Origin: Candidatus Paracaedimonas acanthamoebae
GTDB lineage: Bacteria > Pseudomonadota > Alphaproteobacteria > Caedimonadales > Caedimonadaceae
Assembly: GCA_017307065.1 (NCBI GenBank)
Contig: JAFKGL010000010.1
Span: 133,334 to 197,333, forward strand
Length of the DNA: 64,000 bases
Reading direction: 5' to 3'
Each line of letters starts with the position of its first letter. The stretch's first letter is position 1. Positions 35,860 to 44,098 of the stretch are shown piece after piece. Both the position numbers and the translations under genes were made by a program. Under the pieces are notes generated by a model, which saw only the letters and a program-made list of their open reading frames with translations, was not told the origin of the DNA and made no database searches.

Positions 35860-37281
35860 TTAAAGGTGGCGGTAGCGCTCAAGCGCTCGTTTCCGCGCCT
35901 GTTCATGGTTCACGAGGGGAAAAGGATAAGTCTTTCCTAAGACAACACCTGCTTGGTTTAATTCTGCTGAAGAGGCTTCCCAAGGTTTGTGAAGGAAAGA
36001 ATTTGACAGATTTTTTAATTCAGGAACCCACTGGCGCACATAATCTCCTTGAGGGTCAAATTTTTCGCCTTGAAGAATAGGGTTAAAGATCCTGAAATAA
36101 GGCGCGGCATCTGCGCCACAACCTGCAACCCATTGCCAATTCGCCGCATTATTAGCGAGGTCTGCATCTACTAACGTAGTCCAAAACCATTTTTGACCCT
36201 CTTGCCATGGCAATAAAAGATGTTTTGTTAAAAATGAAGCGACGATCATGCGTACACGATTATGCATCCAACCCGTCTGCCAAAGTTCACGCATGCCCGC
36301 ATCAACAATAGGGTAACCTGTTTTCCCTGTCTGCCATAAAGAGAGGGCTTCATCGGTGTTTTCCCATTCAAAAGTCGTAAATTTTTCTTGGAAGGGACGC
36401 TCAGGTAACGACGGAAAATTATAGAGAAGATGATAACAAAACTCGCGCCACCCAATTTCCGAGAGAAAGCTTTCAACAGAGGCGTTTGAGGAGGATTTTT
36501 GGTGAAGATGGTGCCAAATTTGATGGGGGCTGATCTCTCCAAAATGAAGATGAGGAGAAAGCCGAGAAGTTCCAATACATCCTGGTTGGTTTCTTGCTTC
36601 TTTATAAGTTGCCAAGCGAGAGGTACAAAAATCCTCTAGTTTTTTATGAGCACTGGCTTCACCAGGGTGCCATACTTTGGAAAACCCGTGAGCCCAATTC
36701 GTGTGAGTTGGTGTTAATTCCCAAGAGGTGAGGTCATCACTTTTGAGTGAGGTATAAAATTGAGGGGATAGTGTTGAGTCGAAAGTTGGAAAACGAGGGC
36801 CTTGGATAAGGCATTTTTTCCAAAATTGGGTGAAAACTTTATAAGGATGGCCTTGCTGATTTTGAATCTCCCAGGGCTCAAATAAAAGGGAAGAATTGAA
36901 GCTTTTAAGTGTGATTCCTTGCTCAATGAATTCTTTTTTTAAGCCTGTATCTCGGGCAATCGAAAAAGGTTCATAGCAACGGCTCCAATAAATACTTTGT
37001 GTCCCCGTTTCTTGAAGAATATTTTTAAGAATTTGAGCGGAAGATCCTCGTCTAAGGATCAGTTTTCCTCCTTGAGATTCTAGATCTTTATTTAAAGACG
37101 CAAGGCTGTGATGGAGCCACCAGCGTTGAGCCTCTCCCATTTTCCAGGGATCAGAAGCGCCTTCATCTAGAATATACAAGGGAATGATCGGTTGCCCAGT
37201 TGCCTTAGCGGCTTCAAGAGCAGGGTGATGATGAAGACGAAGATCTTGGCGAAACCAGAGGATTAAAGGGAAAAGTGTCAT
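35860..37281 (-). CDS. phrB: Deoxyribodipyrimidine photolyase
   Basis: A 473-residue cryptochrome/photolyase family protein. The N-terminal antenna domain begins LILWFRQDLRLHHHPAL; the C-terminal FAD domain contains GIGTSRLSPHLHFGEIS-like sequence, the GWMHNRVRM stretch and the DADLANNAANWQWVAGCGAD signature of class I CPD photolyases. It repairs UV-induced pyrimidine dimers using light, which implies that the bacterium, or its host, is at least sometimes exposed to light. It starts 13 bases after hdaA. Confidence 0.95.
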   Translation of the reverse strand: MTLFPLILWFRQDLRLHHHPALEAAKATGQPIIPLYILDEGASDPWKMGEAQRWWLHHSLASLNKDLESQGGKLILRRGSSAQILKNILQETGTQSIYWSRCYEPFSIARDTGLKKEFIEQGITLKSFNSSLLFEPWEIQNQQGHPYKVFTQFWKKCLIQGPRFPTFDSTLSPQFYTSLKSDDLTSWELTPTHTNWAHGFSKVWHPGEASAHKKLEDFCTSRLATYKEARNQPGCIGTSRLSPHLHFGEISPHQIWHHLHQKSSSNASVESFLSEIGWREFCYHLLYNFPSLPERPFQEKFTTFEWENTDEALSLWQTGKTGYPIVDAGMRELWQTGWMHNRVRMIVASFLTKHLLLPWQEGQKWFWTTLVDADLANNAANWQWVAGCGADAAPYFRIFNPILQGEKFDPQGDYVRQWVPELKNLSNSFLHKPWEASSAELNQAGVVLGKTYPFPLVNHEQARKRALERYRHL

Positions 37282-37294
37282 ATTATTTTAATCC

Positions 37295-37948
37295 TTATAA
37301 ATTAAGGATTTTTTTTACAAGAGGAAGCGTGATTTTTTTGTGTTCAGCTAAACTCGCTTCATTCAACGAATGAACAGTCTCTTGGATTCCTAAATAGCTT
37401 CTTTCAATATGAGTCAAAAGATAATCTAAAACAGTTTCGGAAATGCTTAGCTGAAAGTCTGAAAATTTTTTCAGAAGAATTCCTCGAATCAAAGCATCAT
37501 CGGGGGACTGAATCGTGGTATAAGGTATGGCCATCAGTCGAGAGGCAAGATCAGGGAGTTTAATTTTCCATTCAGCAGGATGAGTCTCTGCTGTGAGTAA
37601 GAGTTGGCGTTGTTTCTCTCGACAGCCATTATAAAGATGCAATAAAGGCTCTTCAGAGGCTTGAAAATCTAAGGAATCCAAAATGAAAGGAGTTTCATGG
37701 GAATGAAAATCTTCTTGGTATATTTGCAGATCCTTTTGAGAAATAAAAACAGCCGAAAATAGTTTCTGAAAGATGGTGGCAAGATGGGTTTTTCCCGAAT
37801 ATTGAGGGCCTATTAACAATAACGTATTTTGGGTCCATGGTGTGGATTGCGTTACCCAAGAGAAAGCTTCTTGATTGCTGGGGGTTACGACAAAATCTTC
37901 CGATTGATAACTACACGCGGCTGTAAAATTAAAGGTTAATTGTGCCAT
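37295..37948 (-). CDS. hdaA: DnaA-like regulatory ATPase (HdaA)
   Basis: A 217-residue protein matching the AAA+ part of DnaA without its DNA-binding domain. The N-terminal QLTFNF is a likely clamp-binding motif, Walker A is GPQYSGKT (47-54), and a Walker-B-like FILDSLD follows. HdaA with the DNA sliding clamp stimulates DnaA-ATP hydrolysis and so limits over-initiation. The arginine-containing SRLMAIPY segment and C-terminal lid helices are present. The position just downstream of a PerM-like gene is often seen in alphaproteobacteria. Confidence 0.88.
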   Translation of the reverse strand: MAQLTFNFTAACSYQSEDFVVTPSNQEAFSWVTQSTPWTQNTLLLIGPQYSGKTHLATIFQKLFSAVFISQKDLQIYQEDFHSHETPFILDSLDFQASEEPLLHLYNGCREKQRQLLLTAETHPAEWKIKLPDLASRLMAIPYTTIQSPDDALIRGILLKKFSDFQLSISETVLDYLLTHIERSYLGIQETVHSLNEASLAEHKKITLPLVKKILNL

Positions 37949-37954
37949 CGAGAA

Positions 37955-39064
37955 TTATTTCTGAGCGGATGCCGCTTTATGCTTATGAGGGGATATTCCT
38001 CGATAAAACTCACTTGCATAATATTTTTTAAGCGTAAAACGAACGATAACACTTAAAGTCGCGGCAATAGGCATTGCCATAATGATCCCAAGGAAACCAA
38101 AGAGAACCCCTCCTGCAAGAAGAGCAAAAATAATCCATACAGGGTGAAGTCCAATGCGTTCTCCCACAAACTTAGGAGTTAAAAGATAAGATTCAAGACC
38201 TTGCCCTACCGCAAATACAGCCGCAACCCATCCGATAGAAGTCCAGTCATTAAACTGAGAGAAAGCAAGTCCAAAGGCTACGGTCGCCCCTAATAAAAAT
38301 CCAAAATAAGGGATAAAGGCTAAGAGGCCTGTGGCAATCCCTATAGTGAAAGCAAAGTCTAAGTTCGTGATTTTCAAACCGATGGAATAGTAAAAGGCAA
38401 GACTCAAGCACACGAGTGATTGTCCTCTTACATAATTGGCAAGTGTCTGATTAATAAGACTAAGTTGATTTTTAATGGTTTTAGTATGATTTAAAGGAAG
38501 TAAGCCGATCAACATCGAGGTGAATCGAGGCCAATCTCTCAATAAATAAAAGGCAATCACAGGTGTTAATACCACTAATGATAATAAATTCGCGAGAGCC
38601 AAAGTATTGGTTAGGATACTTGCGATGGCTTTGAATCCCCAAGAAAGCATATCCCCAAAATAAGCACTTGCCGTCGTTTTGAGTTGGTTAAAATGTTTAA
38701 CAGGAATGACATCATTGAGCTGTTCTAATAAAGGTAATGTGGTTTGATAGAGCCGCTCCCCATAAGCAGGAAGATGCTGAGCTAACAATAAAAGTTCTTG
38801 TTTAAGAAAGGGAATCGTAAAAAATAATAAGCCCCCAATTGCAATAAAGAACAACAAAATCATGAGAGTTGTACTTAAAATTCTGGGGATATTGAAAGTT
38901 TCTAGTTTTAGGACGGCAGGATTTAAAAGGTAAGCAACGAGAATACCCACAATGAAGGGCAATAGAATGCCTTTAAAAAGGTAGAAAAGTGTCAGAGCTC
39001 CTGCAAATATCAAGGCCCATATCCACACACGACGGTTGAGAAGAAGCAACGTTGGTTCTTTCAT
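37955..39064 (-). CDS. AI-2E / PerM family membrane protein
   Basis: A 369-residue integral membrane protein with about eight helices. N-terminal RRVWIWALIFAGALTL and ILLPFIVGILVAYLLNP, a middle soluble region (about 75-145), and C-terminal segments with GFLGIIMAMPIAA fit the AI-2E transporter (UPF0118) family. Members include exporters and antiporters of varied substrates; the annotation as an autoinducer exporter is not reliable. It lies between the phospholipid synthase-like gene and hdaA in a minus-strand run. Confidence 0.9.
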   Translation of the reverse strand: MKEPTLLLLNRRVWIWALIFAGALTLFYLFKGILLPFIVGILVAYLLNPAVLKLETFNIPRILSTTLMILLFFIAIGGLLFFTIPFLKQELLLLAQHLPAYGERLYQTTLPLLEQLNDVIPVKHFNQLKTTASAYFGDMLSWGFKAIASILTNTLALANLLSLVVLTPVIAFYLLRDWPRFTSMLIGLLPLNHTKTIKNQLSLINQTLANYVRGQSLVCLSLAFYYSIGLKITNLDFAFTIGIATGLLAFIPYFGFLLGATVAFGLAFSQFNDWTSIGWVAAVFAVGQGLESYLLTPKFVGERIGLHPVWIIFALLAGGVLFGFLGIIMAMPIAATLSVIVRFTLKKYYASEFYRGISPHKHKAASAQK

Positions 39065-39074
39065 ATGCCATCCC

Positions 39075-39602
39075 TTAATTTAAACGCTTAATACCTTCTT
39101 TAACATAAGCTGCACCCGAAAGAATAGTCGTCATTGCAGTTAGCATGAAGAGAGCTTGGTTAAAGGTCTCGTAATTTTGGTGATACGCGCCCTGTAATAG
39201 AGTCAGACTCACCACACTGATTTGTAAAAAAGTATTTAATTTACTAACCAAGATAGGTGTTGAGGTAATAGGTTTATCCAACATCATAAGAAGGAGCATA
39301 CCTCCAACAATTAAGACATCTCTAAAGACAACAAGAATGATTAACCACAACGGAATCCACGCTTTAAGCCCAAGTGCAATAAAAACGCCTACAAGAAGAA
39401 ATTTATCGGCAATAGGGTCAAGATAACTTCCTAAGACTGTTCGCAAATGCATGGCTCGCGCTATCAGGCCATCAAGAATATCGGAAAGACCTGCGAGGAC
39501 CATCCCCCAAAAAGCCCATAACAAAGAGTCGGAAAGAATACACCAAACAATAAAAGGAACAGACAAAAGACGTCCTAAACTAATAAAATTAGGCCAAGTC
39601 AT
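39075..39602 (-). CDS. CDP-alcohol phosphatidyltransferase (PgsA-like)
   Basis: A 175-residue membrane enzyme with the CDP-alcohol phosphotransferase motif spread over SDILDGLIARAM...GSYLDPIADKFL (DG..AR...G..D...D). It begins TWPNFISLGRLLSVP, as PgsA proteins do. It probably makes phosphatidylglycerol phosphate from CDP-diacylglycerol and glycerol-3-phosphate, but a cardiolipin-synthase-type paralogue of the same fold cannot be excluded. Its start overlaps the stop of the DUF2066 gene by four bases. Confidence 0.9.
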   Translation of the reverse strand: MTWPNFISLGRLLSVPFIVWCILSDSLLWAFWGMVLAGLSDILDGLIARAMHLRTVLGSYLDPIADKFLLVGVFIALGLKAWIPLWLIILVVFRDVLIVGGMLLLMMLDKPITSTPILVSKLNTFLQISVVSLTLLQGAYHQNYETFNQALFMLTAMTTILSGAAYVKEGIKRLN

Positions 39603-40681
39603 GAGGGAAGACTTTCATCAATTCTTAAAGATAGGGTTTTTGATGTGAAATCATGCGTCTTTTGATCAATAAAAAGTCCTTTAGTCTTTAATTGATTTTC
39701 TATAAAAGTTTCAGTTCCAGAGCACGTTAGAGAAATTTGAGCTTCTTTTAGGCTTAAATGATGAATCATTATTTTTTGTATGCCTTGGATGCTTTCGAGT
39801 TGCTGTTGTAAATAAATCCATTCAGGATAATTATTGAAAGTAATGGTAAAGTGAAGTTGTTTTGATTCAGATTGAGCAGATGTTTGAAGGATTGCTTTAC
39901 TTGCTTCAACAACTTTTGCTATTGCGAGAGGCAATAGGCTTGCGGGTGCATGCTCATTCATATCAAATTCGACAAGAGGAGAGTGATCAATAAGGCCTTC
40001 TGGCGTGTAATGGCGAACTTCAAGACGTGAAGGTAGGTCTTCATAAAAGATAGAGATCATCATTCTGTTGGCGTGATAGCGATTTAACATTTTACATATG
40101 GCATCTTGATTACCCTCAAGGGCATTTTTTGCAGAAAGACTTTTGAGATCTTGCAGATCCCCCATTGGAATCACAAGTGTTTCATTCTCTAGGTCTGTTT
40201 TTTGATTCCATGCCTGCCACCAGGGATTATTTTCTTCCCATAATAATGTTTTTTCATGACGGACCAATACAGGAACAATAATAGTTGTTTTATTGAGAGA
40301 AGAGGCAGTCACTTTTTTATCTTGTTGTGTAAGCCATTCTTGGACAGCTTTAGGAATGAAGTGAATCGTTAAAGTGCCTAAATAGCGAACGTCTGAAGTT
40401 TTTTCACCTTGAATTTCAATGGATTGAACAAGAGATTCCACTTGGTCATCCGTTAAATTTAGCAAGAAAGCATCAGGTTCGGGGAGAACTTTCTCTAAGA
40501 GGGCATGATAGGCCTGGCGTTGGGCCTCTATCATTGCCTTTGTACGCGCTTCTAAAGCAGAACTTCCCGTTACGTCAACTTGGATGTTTCTGATGACATA
40601 ATCTTCATTGGCTGCCAGAGTGTTACTGGCAACCAAACATGAGATAGAAACCCATAATAAAATGACAAATTTACTCAGCAT
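39599..40681 (-). CDS. DUF2066 family exported protein
   Basis: A 360-residue protein with a signal peptide (residues 1-24, ending NTLAAN). The segment VIRNIQVDVTGSSALEARTKAMIEAQRQAYHALL is diagnostic for DUF2066, and the protein continues with DDQVESLVQSIEIQGEKTSDVRYLGTLTIHF. In alphaproteobacteria this gene sits next to pgsA-like, perM and hdaA as here. The function is unknown; the periplasm is the likely location. Confidence 0.87.
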   Translation of the reverse strand: MLSKFVILLWVSISCLVASNTLAANEDYVIRNIQVDVTGSSALEARTKAMIEAQRQAYHALLEKVLPEPDAFLLNLTDDQVESLVQSIEIQGEKTSDVRYLGTLTIHFIPKAVQEWLTQQDKKVTASSLNKTTIIVPVLVRHEKTLLWEENNPWWQAWNQKTDLENETLVIPMGDLQDLKSLSAKNALEGNQDAICKMLNRYHANRMMISIFYEDLPSRLEVRHYTPEGLIDHSPLVEFDMNEHAPASLLPLAIAKVVEASKAILQTSAQSESKQLHFTITFNNYPEWIYLQQQLESIQGIQKIMIHHLSLKEAQISLTCSGTETFIENQLKTKGLFIDQKTHDFTSKTLSLRIDESLPS

Positions 40682-40743
40682 TAAAACTCCTTTGATTGCC
40701 TTTTTACTCTCAAAAAGGATAGGCTGAGATTATTATGCCGTTA

Positions 40744-41166
40744 TTAACCAACAATTTCAATTTCGCTAAAGAAGAAAGATATTTCTCTTTGAGCGTTCTC
40801 AGCTGAATCAGATCCATGAACAGAGTTTGCTTCAATAGATTCGGCAAAGTCACGACGAATTGTTCCTTCTTCTGCATTTGCAGGATTTGTGGCGCCCATG
40901 ACTTGACGATAAAGAGGCACGGCATCCTCACCTTCTAAAGCTTGAACAACAACGGGACCACTGATCATAAAAGCGCAGAGTTCATCAAAAAAAGCGCGTT
41001 CTTTATGAACTTCATAAAAGCGCTCAGCCATCGAACGATCCATTTGAATTCTTTTTTGAGCAATAATCCGTAAACCTGCTTCTTCAATACGGGCATTAAT
41101 GACGCCTGTTAAATTACGGCGCGTTGCGTCAGGTTTAATAATTGAAAGTGTTCTTGTAAGGGACAT
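40744..41166 (-). CDS. ndk: Nucleoside diphosphate kinase
   Basis: Ndk transfers the gamma-phosphate between nucleoside triphosphates and diphosphates. From the ATG at 41166 (CGGAG seven bases upstream) it is 140 residues, starting [18 protein letters not shown], with the metal site and later the active-site His in NSVHGSDS. An upstream ATG at 41229 in the same frame lies inside holC and adds a foreign tail, so I reject it. A CCTTTTT/AAAAAGG inverted repeat (40699-40718) lies downstream. Confidence 0.97.
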   Translation of the reverse strand: MSLTRTLSIIKPDATRRNLTGVINARIEEAGLRIIAQKRIQMDRSMAERFYEVHKERAFFDELCAFMISGPVVVQALEGEDAVPLYRQVMGATNPANAEEGTIRRDFAESIEANSVHGSDSAENAQREISFFFSEIEIVG

Positions 41167-41191
41167 AATTATACTCCGGTTTTTTAAATTG

Positions 41192-41647
41192 TTAATGAGG
41201 CGGCATTTCATGCCATGCGCCTTTTTCATCTTGATGCCACATTAAAATGGAACATCCTAGCGCTTTATACTTTTTTTTACGATCGTTGGCTTTTGCTTCG
41301 GCTTCTGGATCATTGCCATCGTATATATCAAGACATCTTAAAAAAGTTAAGAAATTATTAACTTCTTGATCTTCAATGGTGATTAAAATTTCAGCTTCAT
41401 TCGGGTTTTCCAATATTGTCGTGAGCCAGATGGGCTGATTTTCTGCGGATCCTTCTTTTGCGCTCCCATGCGGCAAAAAAGAACCTTGCGCATAGGTCCA
41501 GAGCATTGCATTAAAGGCGTCTAATCTTTCTGGTGTCCCGAAAAGAACAACAGCTTTCTTTTGAGCTTGAAAGATTTTTTCTAAAAGCCGTGGCAAACTG
41601 TGTTCTAAAGAGGTCTTTTGGAGCTTATAAAAGCTAACTTCGGGCAC
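41192..41647 (-). CDS. holC: DNA polymerase III chi subunit
   Basis: A 151-residue protein with the HolC pattern: PEVSFYKLQ at the start, [19 protein letters not shown], then [20 protein letters not shown] and [19 protein letters not shown]. Chi links the clamp loader to single-strand binding protein during replication. It is placed between pepA and ndk, the standard alphaproteobacterial order pepA-holC-ndk. Confidence 0.92.
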   Translation of the reverse strand: MPEVSFYKLQKTSLEHSLPRLLEKIFQAQKKAVVLFGTPERLDAFNAMLWTYAQGSFLPHGSAKEGSAENQPIWLTTILENPNEAEILITIEDQEVNNFLTFLRCLDIYDGNDPEAEAKANDRKKKYKALGCSILMWHQDEKGAWHEMPPH

Positions 41648-41658
41648 CCTATAACCTA

Positions 41659-43158
41659 TTATTGTTGTTTTTCATAATAATTTTGAACGAGCTCATTTAA
41701 GAGTCTTACTCCATAAGCTGTTGCACCTTTTGCAACTGTTGGGAGATCTTTATCTGCCCAGGCCATGCCGGCGATATCGAGGTGGGCCCAAGGGGTATCA
41801 TTCACAAATCTTTTAAGGAATTGGCCTGCCGTGGCACTGCCAGCTTTACGCCCAAATGTGATGTTTTTAAGATCCGCAATCTCGGATTCAATTTCACGTT
41901 CAAAACGAGCATCGAGAGGCATTGGCCAGGCTCTTTCACCAGTTTTTTCACCAGCTAATCTTATTTTTTCACGGAGGTCATCGTTATTTGAAAAGAGACC
42001 TGAAAAATAATCTCCTAAGGCAATCACGATCGCGCCAGTTAAGGTTGCAAGGTCTATCATGAATTGAGGCTTAAAACGATCTTGGGTGTACCAAAGGATA
42101 TCTGCGAGAACAAGGCGTCCTTCAGCATCTGTATCAAGAACTTCAATTGTTTGACCTGACATGGAGGTGACAATATCACTGGGGCGTTGAGCATTCCCGG
42201 ATGGCATATTTTCAACGAGTCCCACAACGCCGATGGCATTCACTTTTGCTTTACGTCCTGCAAGAGCGCGAAGGAGGCCGGCGACAACAGCAGAGCCCGC
42301 CATGTCATATTTCATGTCCCACATGTTAGCAGATGGTTTTAAGCTAATGCCCCCTGTATCGAAAGTGACCCCTTTTCCGATGAAAGCAACAGGCTTTTCT
42401 GCAGGATCTGTGCCAATCCATTGTAAAACAACAACTTTTGGCTCTCGGATGCTTCCTTGTGCTACGCCTAAAAGCGCTCCCATACCGAGTTTTTTCAATT
42501 CTTCAAGGCCTAAAACTTCAACTTTGATCCCAAGCTTTGTCAATTCCTGAAGGCGCTCTGCCATCGATGCAGGGTAAAGTACATTGGGGGGCTCACTGAC
42601 AAATTCACGCGCCAGGAAAACGCCTGCAGCGACATGCTCTAGAGAAGAGAAGAGTTTTTCAGCTTTGTCTGTTTCATTTGTTAAAAATGTAGCTGTTTTT
42701 AGGGCGATTTTTCGTTCTTCAATATCTTTTGTTTTGTATTTGTTAAAGCTCCAGGATCTCAATAAGAAACCGTATGCAAAACGGCCACAAATCTCGCCAG
42801 CTGTGAAATCATTAAGAGAAATATCTTCTACAATAACTTCAAGACCTTGATCGGGTGTGCCTTTTATGAGCGGAAAAATATTTCCCCCAGCGTTTTCAAG
42901 GGATTCAATTGAAATTTCTTTCTCTGAACCAAGACCAAGCAAAATGATACGGGGACTGTCAATACCAGAAGGTGCATTCAACACAAGGGTTTCATTCTTT
43001 TTGCCTTTGAAGTTATTATTATCAAGCGCTTGCTTTAAAAAACCTTGGTGAGTTACATCAAAATCTTCCGCTGATTTTGAGAGTTTTTTATCTTGTAAGC
43101 AAAGAAAAACCTTTGTTGCTTTTGAATCAAGGCTTTTCGCTGAAAATTTGAAATCCAT
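41659..43158 (-). CDS. pepA: Leucyl aminopeptidase
   Basis: A 499-residue M17 cytosol aminopeptidase that removes N-terminal residues from peptides. Metal and catalytic motifs are clear: KGVTFDTGGISLKPSANM, MKYDMAGSA and the family signature NTDAEGRLVLAD-like stretch (here LDTDAEGRLVLAD). The C-terminal end AWADKDLPTVAKGATAYGVRLL is conserved. It may process the peptides brought in by the Yej importer, which is inference. First gene of pepA-holC-ndk on the minus strand. Confidence 0.96.
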   Translation of the reverse strand: MDFKFSAKSLDSKATKVFLCLQDKKLSKSAEDFDVTHQGFLKQALDNNNFKGKKNETLVLNAPSGIDSPRIILLGLGSEKEISIESLENAGGNIFPLIKGTPDQGLEVIVEDISLNDFTAGEICGRFAYGFLLRSWSFNKYKTKDIEERKIALKTATFLTNETDKAEKLFSSLEHVAAGVFLAREFVSEPPNVLYPASMAERLQELTKLGIKVEVLGLEELKKLGMGALLGVAQGSIREPKVVVLQWIGTDPAEKPVAFIGKGVTFDTGGISLKPSANMWDMKYDMAGSAVVAGLLRALAGRKAKVNAIGVVGLVENMPSGNAQRPSDIVTSMSGQTIEVLDTDAEGRLVLADILWYTQDRFKPQFMIDLATLTGAIVIALGDYFSGLFSNNDDLREKIRLAGEKTGERAWPMPLDARFEREIESEIADLKNITFGRKAGSATAGQFLKRFVNDTPWAHLDIAGMAWADKDLPTVAKGATAYGVRLLNELVQNYYEKQQ

Positions 43159-43305
43159 TCAGTCCTCCGAAATATTATATAAAATATGGATTTATCACAT
43201 TTCATTCTTAAAGAGTGAGTGATAATTTCCATAGAATGCTTAAAAAAACATAATTACTTTATTATAGGTGATTTTACAGATGGGTGAAAGCTTATAATAA
43301 AAGAC

Positions 43306-43334
43306 TTGACTCTCTTCGGTAGTCATGATTATGG
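43306..43334 (+). promoter_or_regulatory. Promoter for rpmG
   Basis: TTGACT (43306-43311), a 17-base spacer and TTATGG (43329-43334) preceded by TG in the extended -10 position. It lies 34 bases before the L33 start codon. Confidence 0.55.
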
Positions 43335-43367
43335 TCTTTTCATAAAAGTATAAAGCGAGTTTTGACT

Positions 43368-43535
43368 ATGGCAAAAGCAACATCAATTAAAATTAAACTC
43401 TTAAGCACGGAAAAGACAGGTTTTTTCTATGTAACGAAGAAAAATCCTAGGACAAAGACCGAAAAAATGGAAGTACGTAAGTATGATCCTGTGTTAAGAA
43501 AACACGTCACTTTTCGTGAAGCAAAAATAAAATAA
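43368..43535 (+). CDS. rpmG: 50S ribosomal protein L33
   Basis: A 55-residue basic protein that reads [18 protein letters not shown] at the start and ends [12 protein letters not shown], a full-length L33 of the zinc-free type (no CxxC pairs). It binds the E-site region of the large subunit. It is transcribed alone, with a promoter in front and an intrinsic terminator 27 bases after the stop. Confidence 0.97.
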   Translation: MAKATSIKIKLLSTEKTGFFYVTKKNPRTKTEKMEVRKYDPVLRKHVTFREAKIK

Positions 43536-43561
43536 GCTATTTTAGCTTTTAAAGAGAAGAA

Positions 43562-43590
43562 GGCTGCTGTTAAGCGGCCTTTTTGTTTTT
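43562..43590 (+). terminator. Intrinsic terminator after rpmG
   Basis: GGCTGCT (43562-43568), loop GTTA, AGCGGCC (43573-43579), then TTTTTGTTTTT. The seven-base stem has one G-T pair. It separates rpmG from the convergent acetyltransferase gene. Confidence 0.85.
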
Positions 43591-43600
43591 GGCGTTCAAT

Positions 43601-44098
43601 TTATGACGATTTAAAGATCATTCTAATGTGAGGAATGCCATCTTCTAGATATTCCTCACTATCAATTGCGAATCCTAATTTTTGATAAAAATGCGTTAAG
43701 TGCGCTTGGGCTGAGATCTCAATCTCAGATAAGTATCGTTCTTGAATCTGTGAAATAGCTTTTTCCATGAGTTGATAAGAAAGCCCAGTTCCTCTTACTA
43801 TCTTATTAACAACAACACGACCAATTTTAGCACGCGCGCTTTTGACACCATGATAGAGGGTGTGAGGAGGCAAAATTCTTGCGTAGGCTAGGATAAGATT
43901 GTCATCATTGGTTGTCCATATGTGCAAGGCTTTTTGATCGTAGTAATCAGTCTCGGAGTATAAGCAATTTTGTTCTCTCATGAACACTTCAATTCGAAGG
44001 TTAAGAATATGATAAAGTTCTTCGACAGTTAATTGCGTGAACTCTTTTAACGTCCATTTAACCGTTCCATCGTCTTTTTGAGAGAGGGGAAACATCAT
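43601..44098 (-). CDS. ElaA-like GNAT acetyltransferase
   Basis: A 165-residue protein of the GCN5-related acetyltransferase fold, closest to ElaA: LYHILNLRIEVFMREQNC at the start and an acetyl-CoA loop in RVVVNKIVRGTGLSYQLMEKA, then HLTHFYQKLGFAIDSEEYLEDGIPHI near the end. Substrate unknown. It directly follows the SBP/TRIC fusion gene on the minus strand with adjacent codons, so it is probably co-transcribed with it. Confidence 0.9.
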   Translation of the reverse strand: MMFPLSQKDDGTVKWTLKEFTQLTVEELYHILNLRIEVFMREQNCLYSETDYYDQKALHIWTTNDDNLILAYARILPPHTLYHGVKSARAKIGRVVVNKIVRGTGLSYQLMEKAISQIQERYLSEIEISAQAHLTHFYQKLGFAIDSEEYLEDGIPHIRMIFKSS

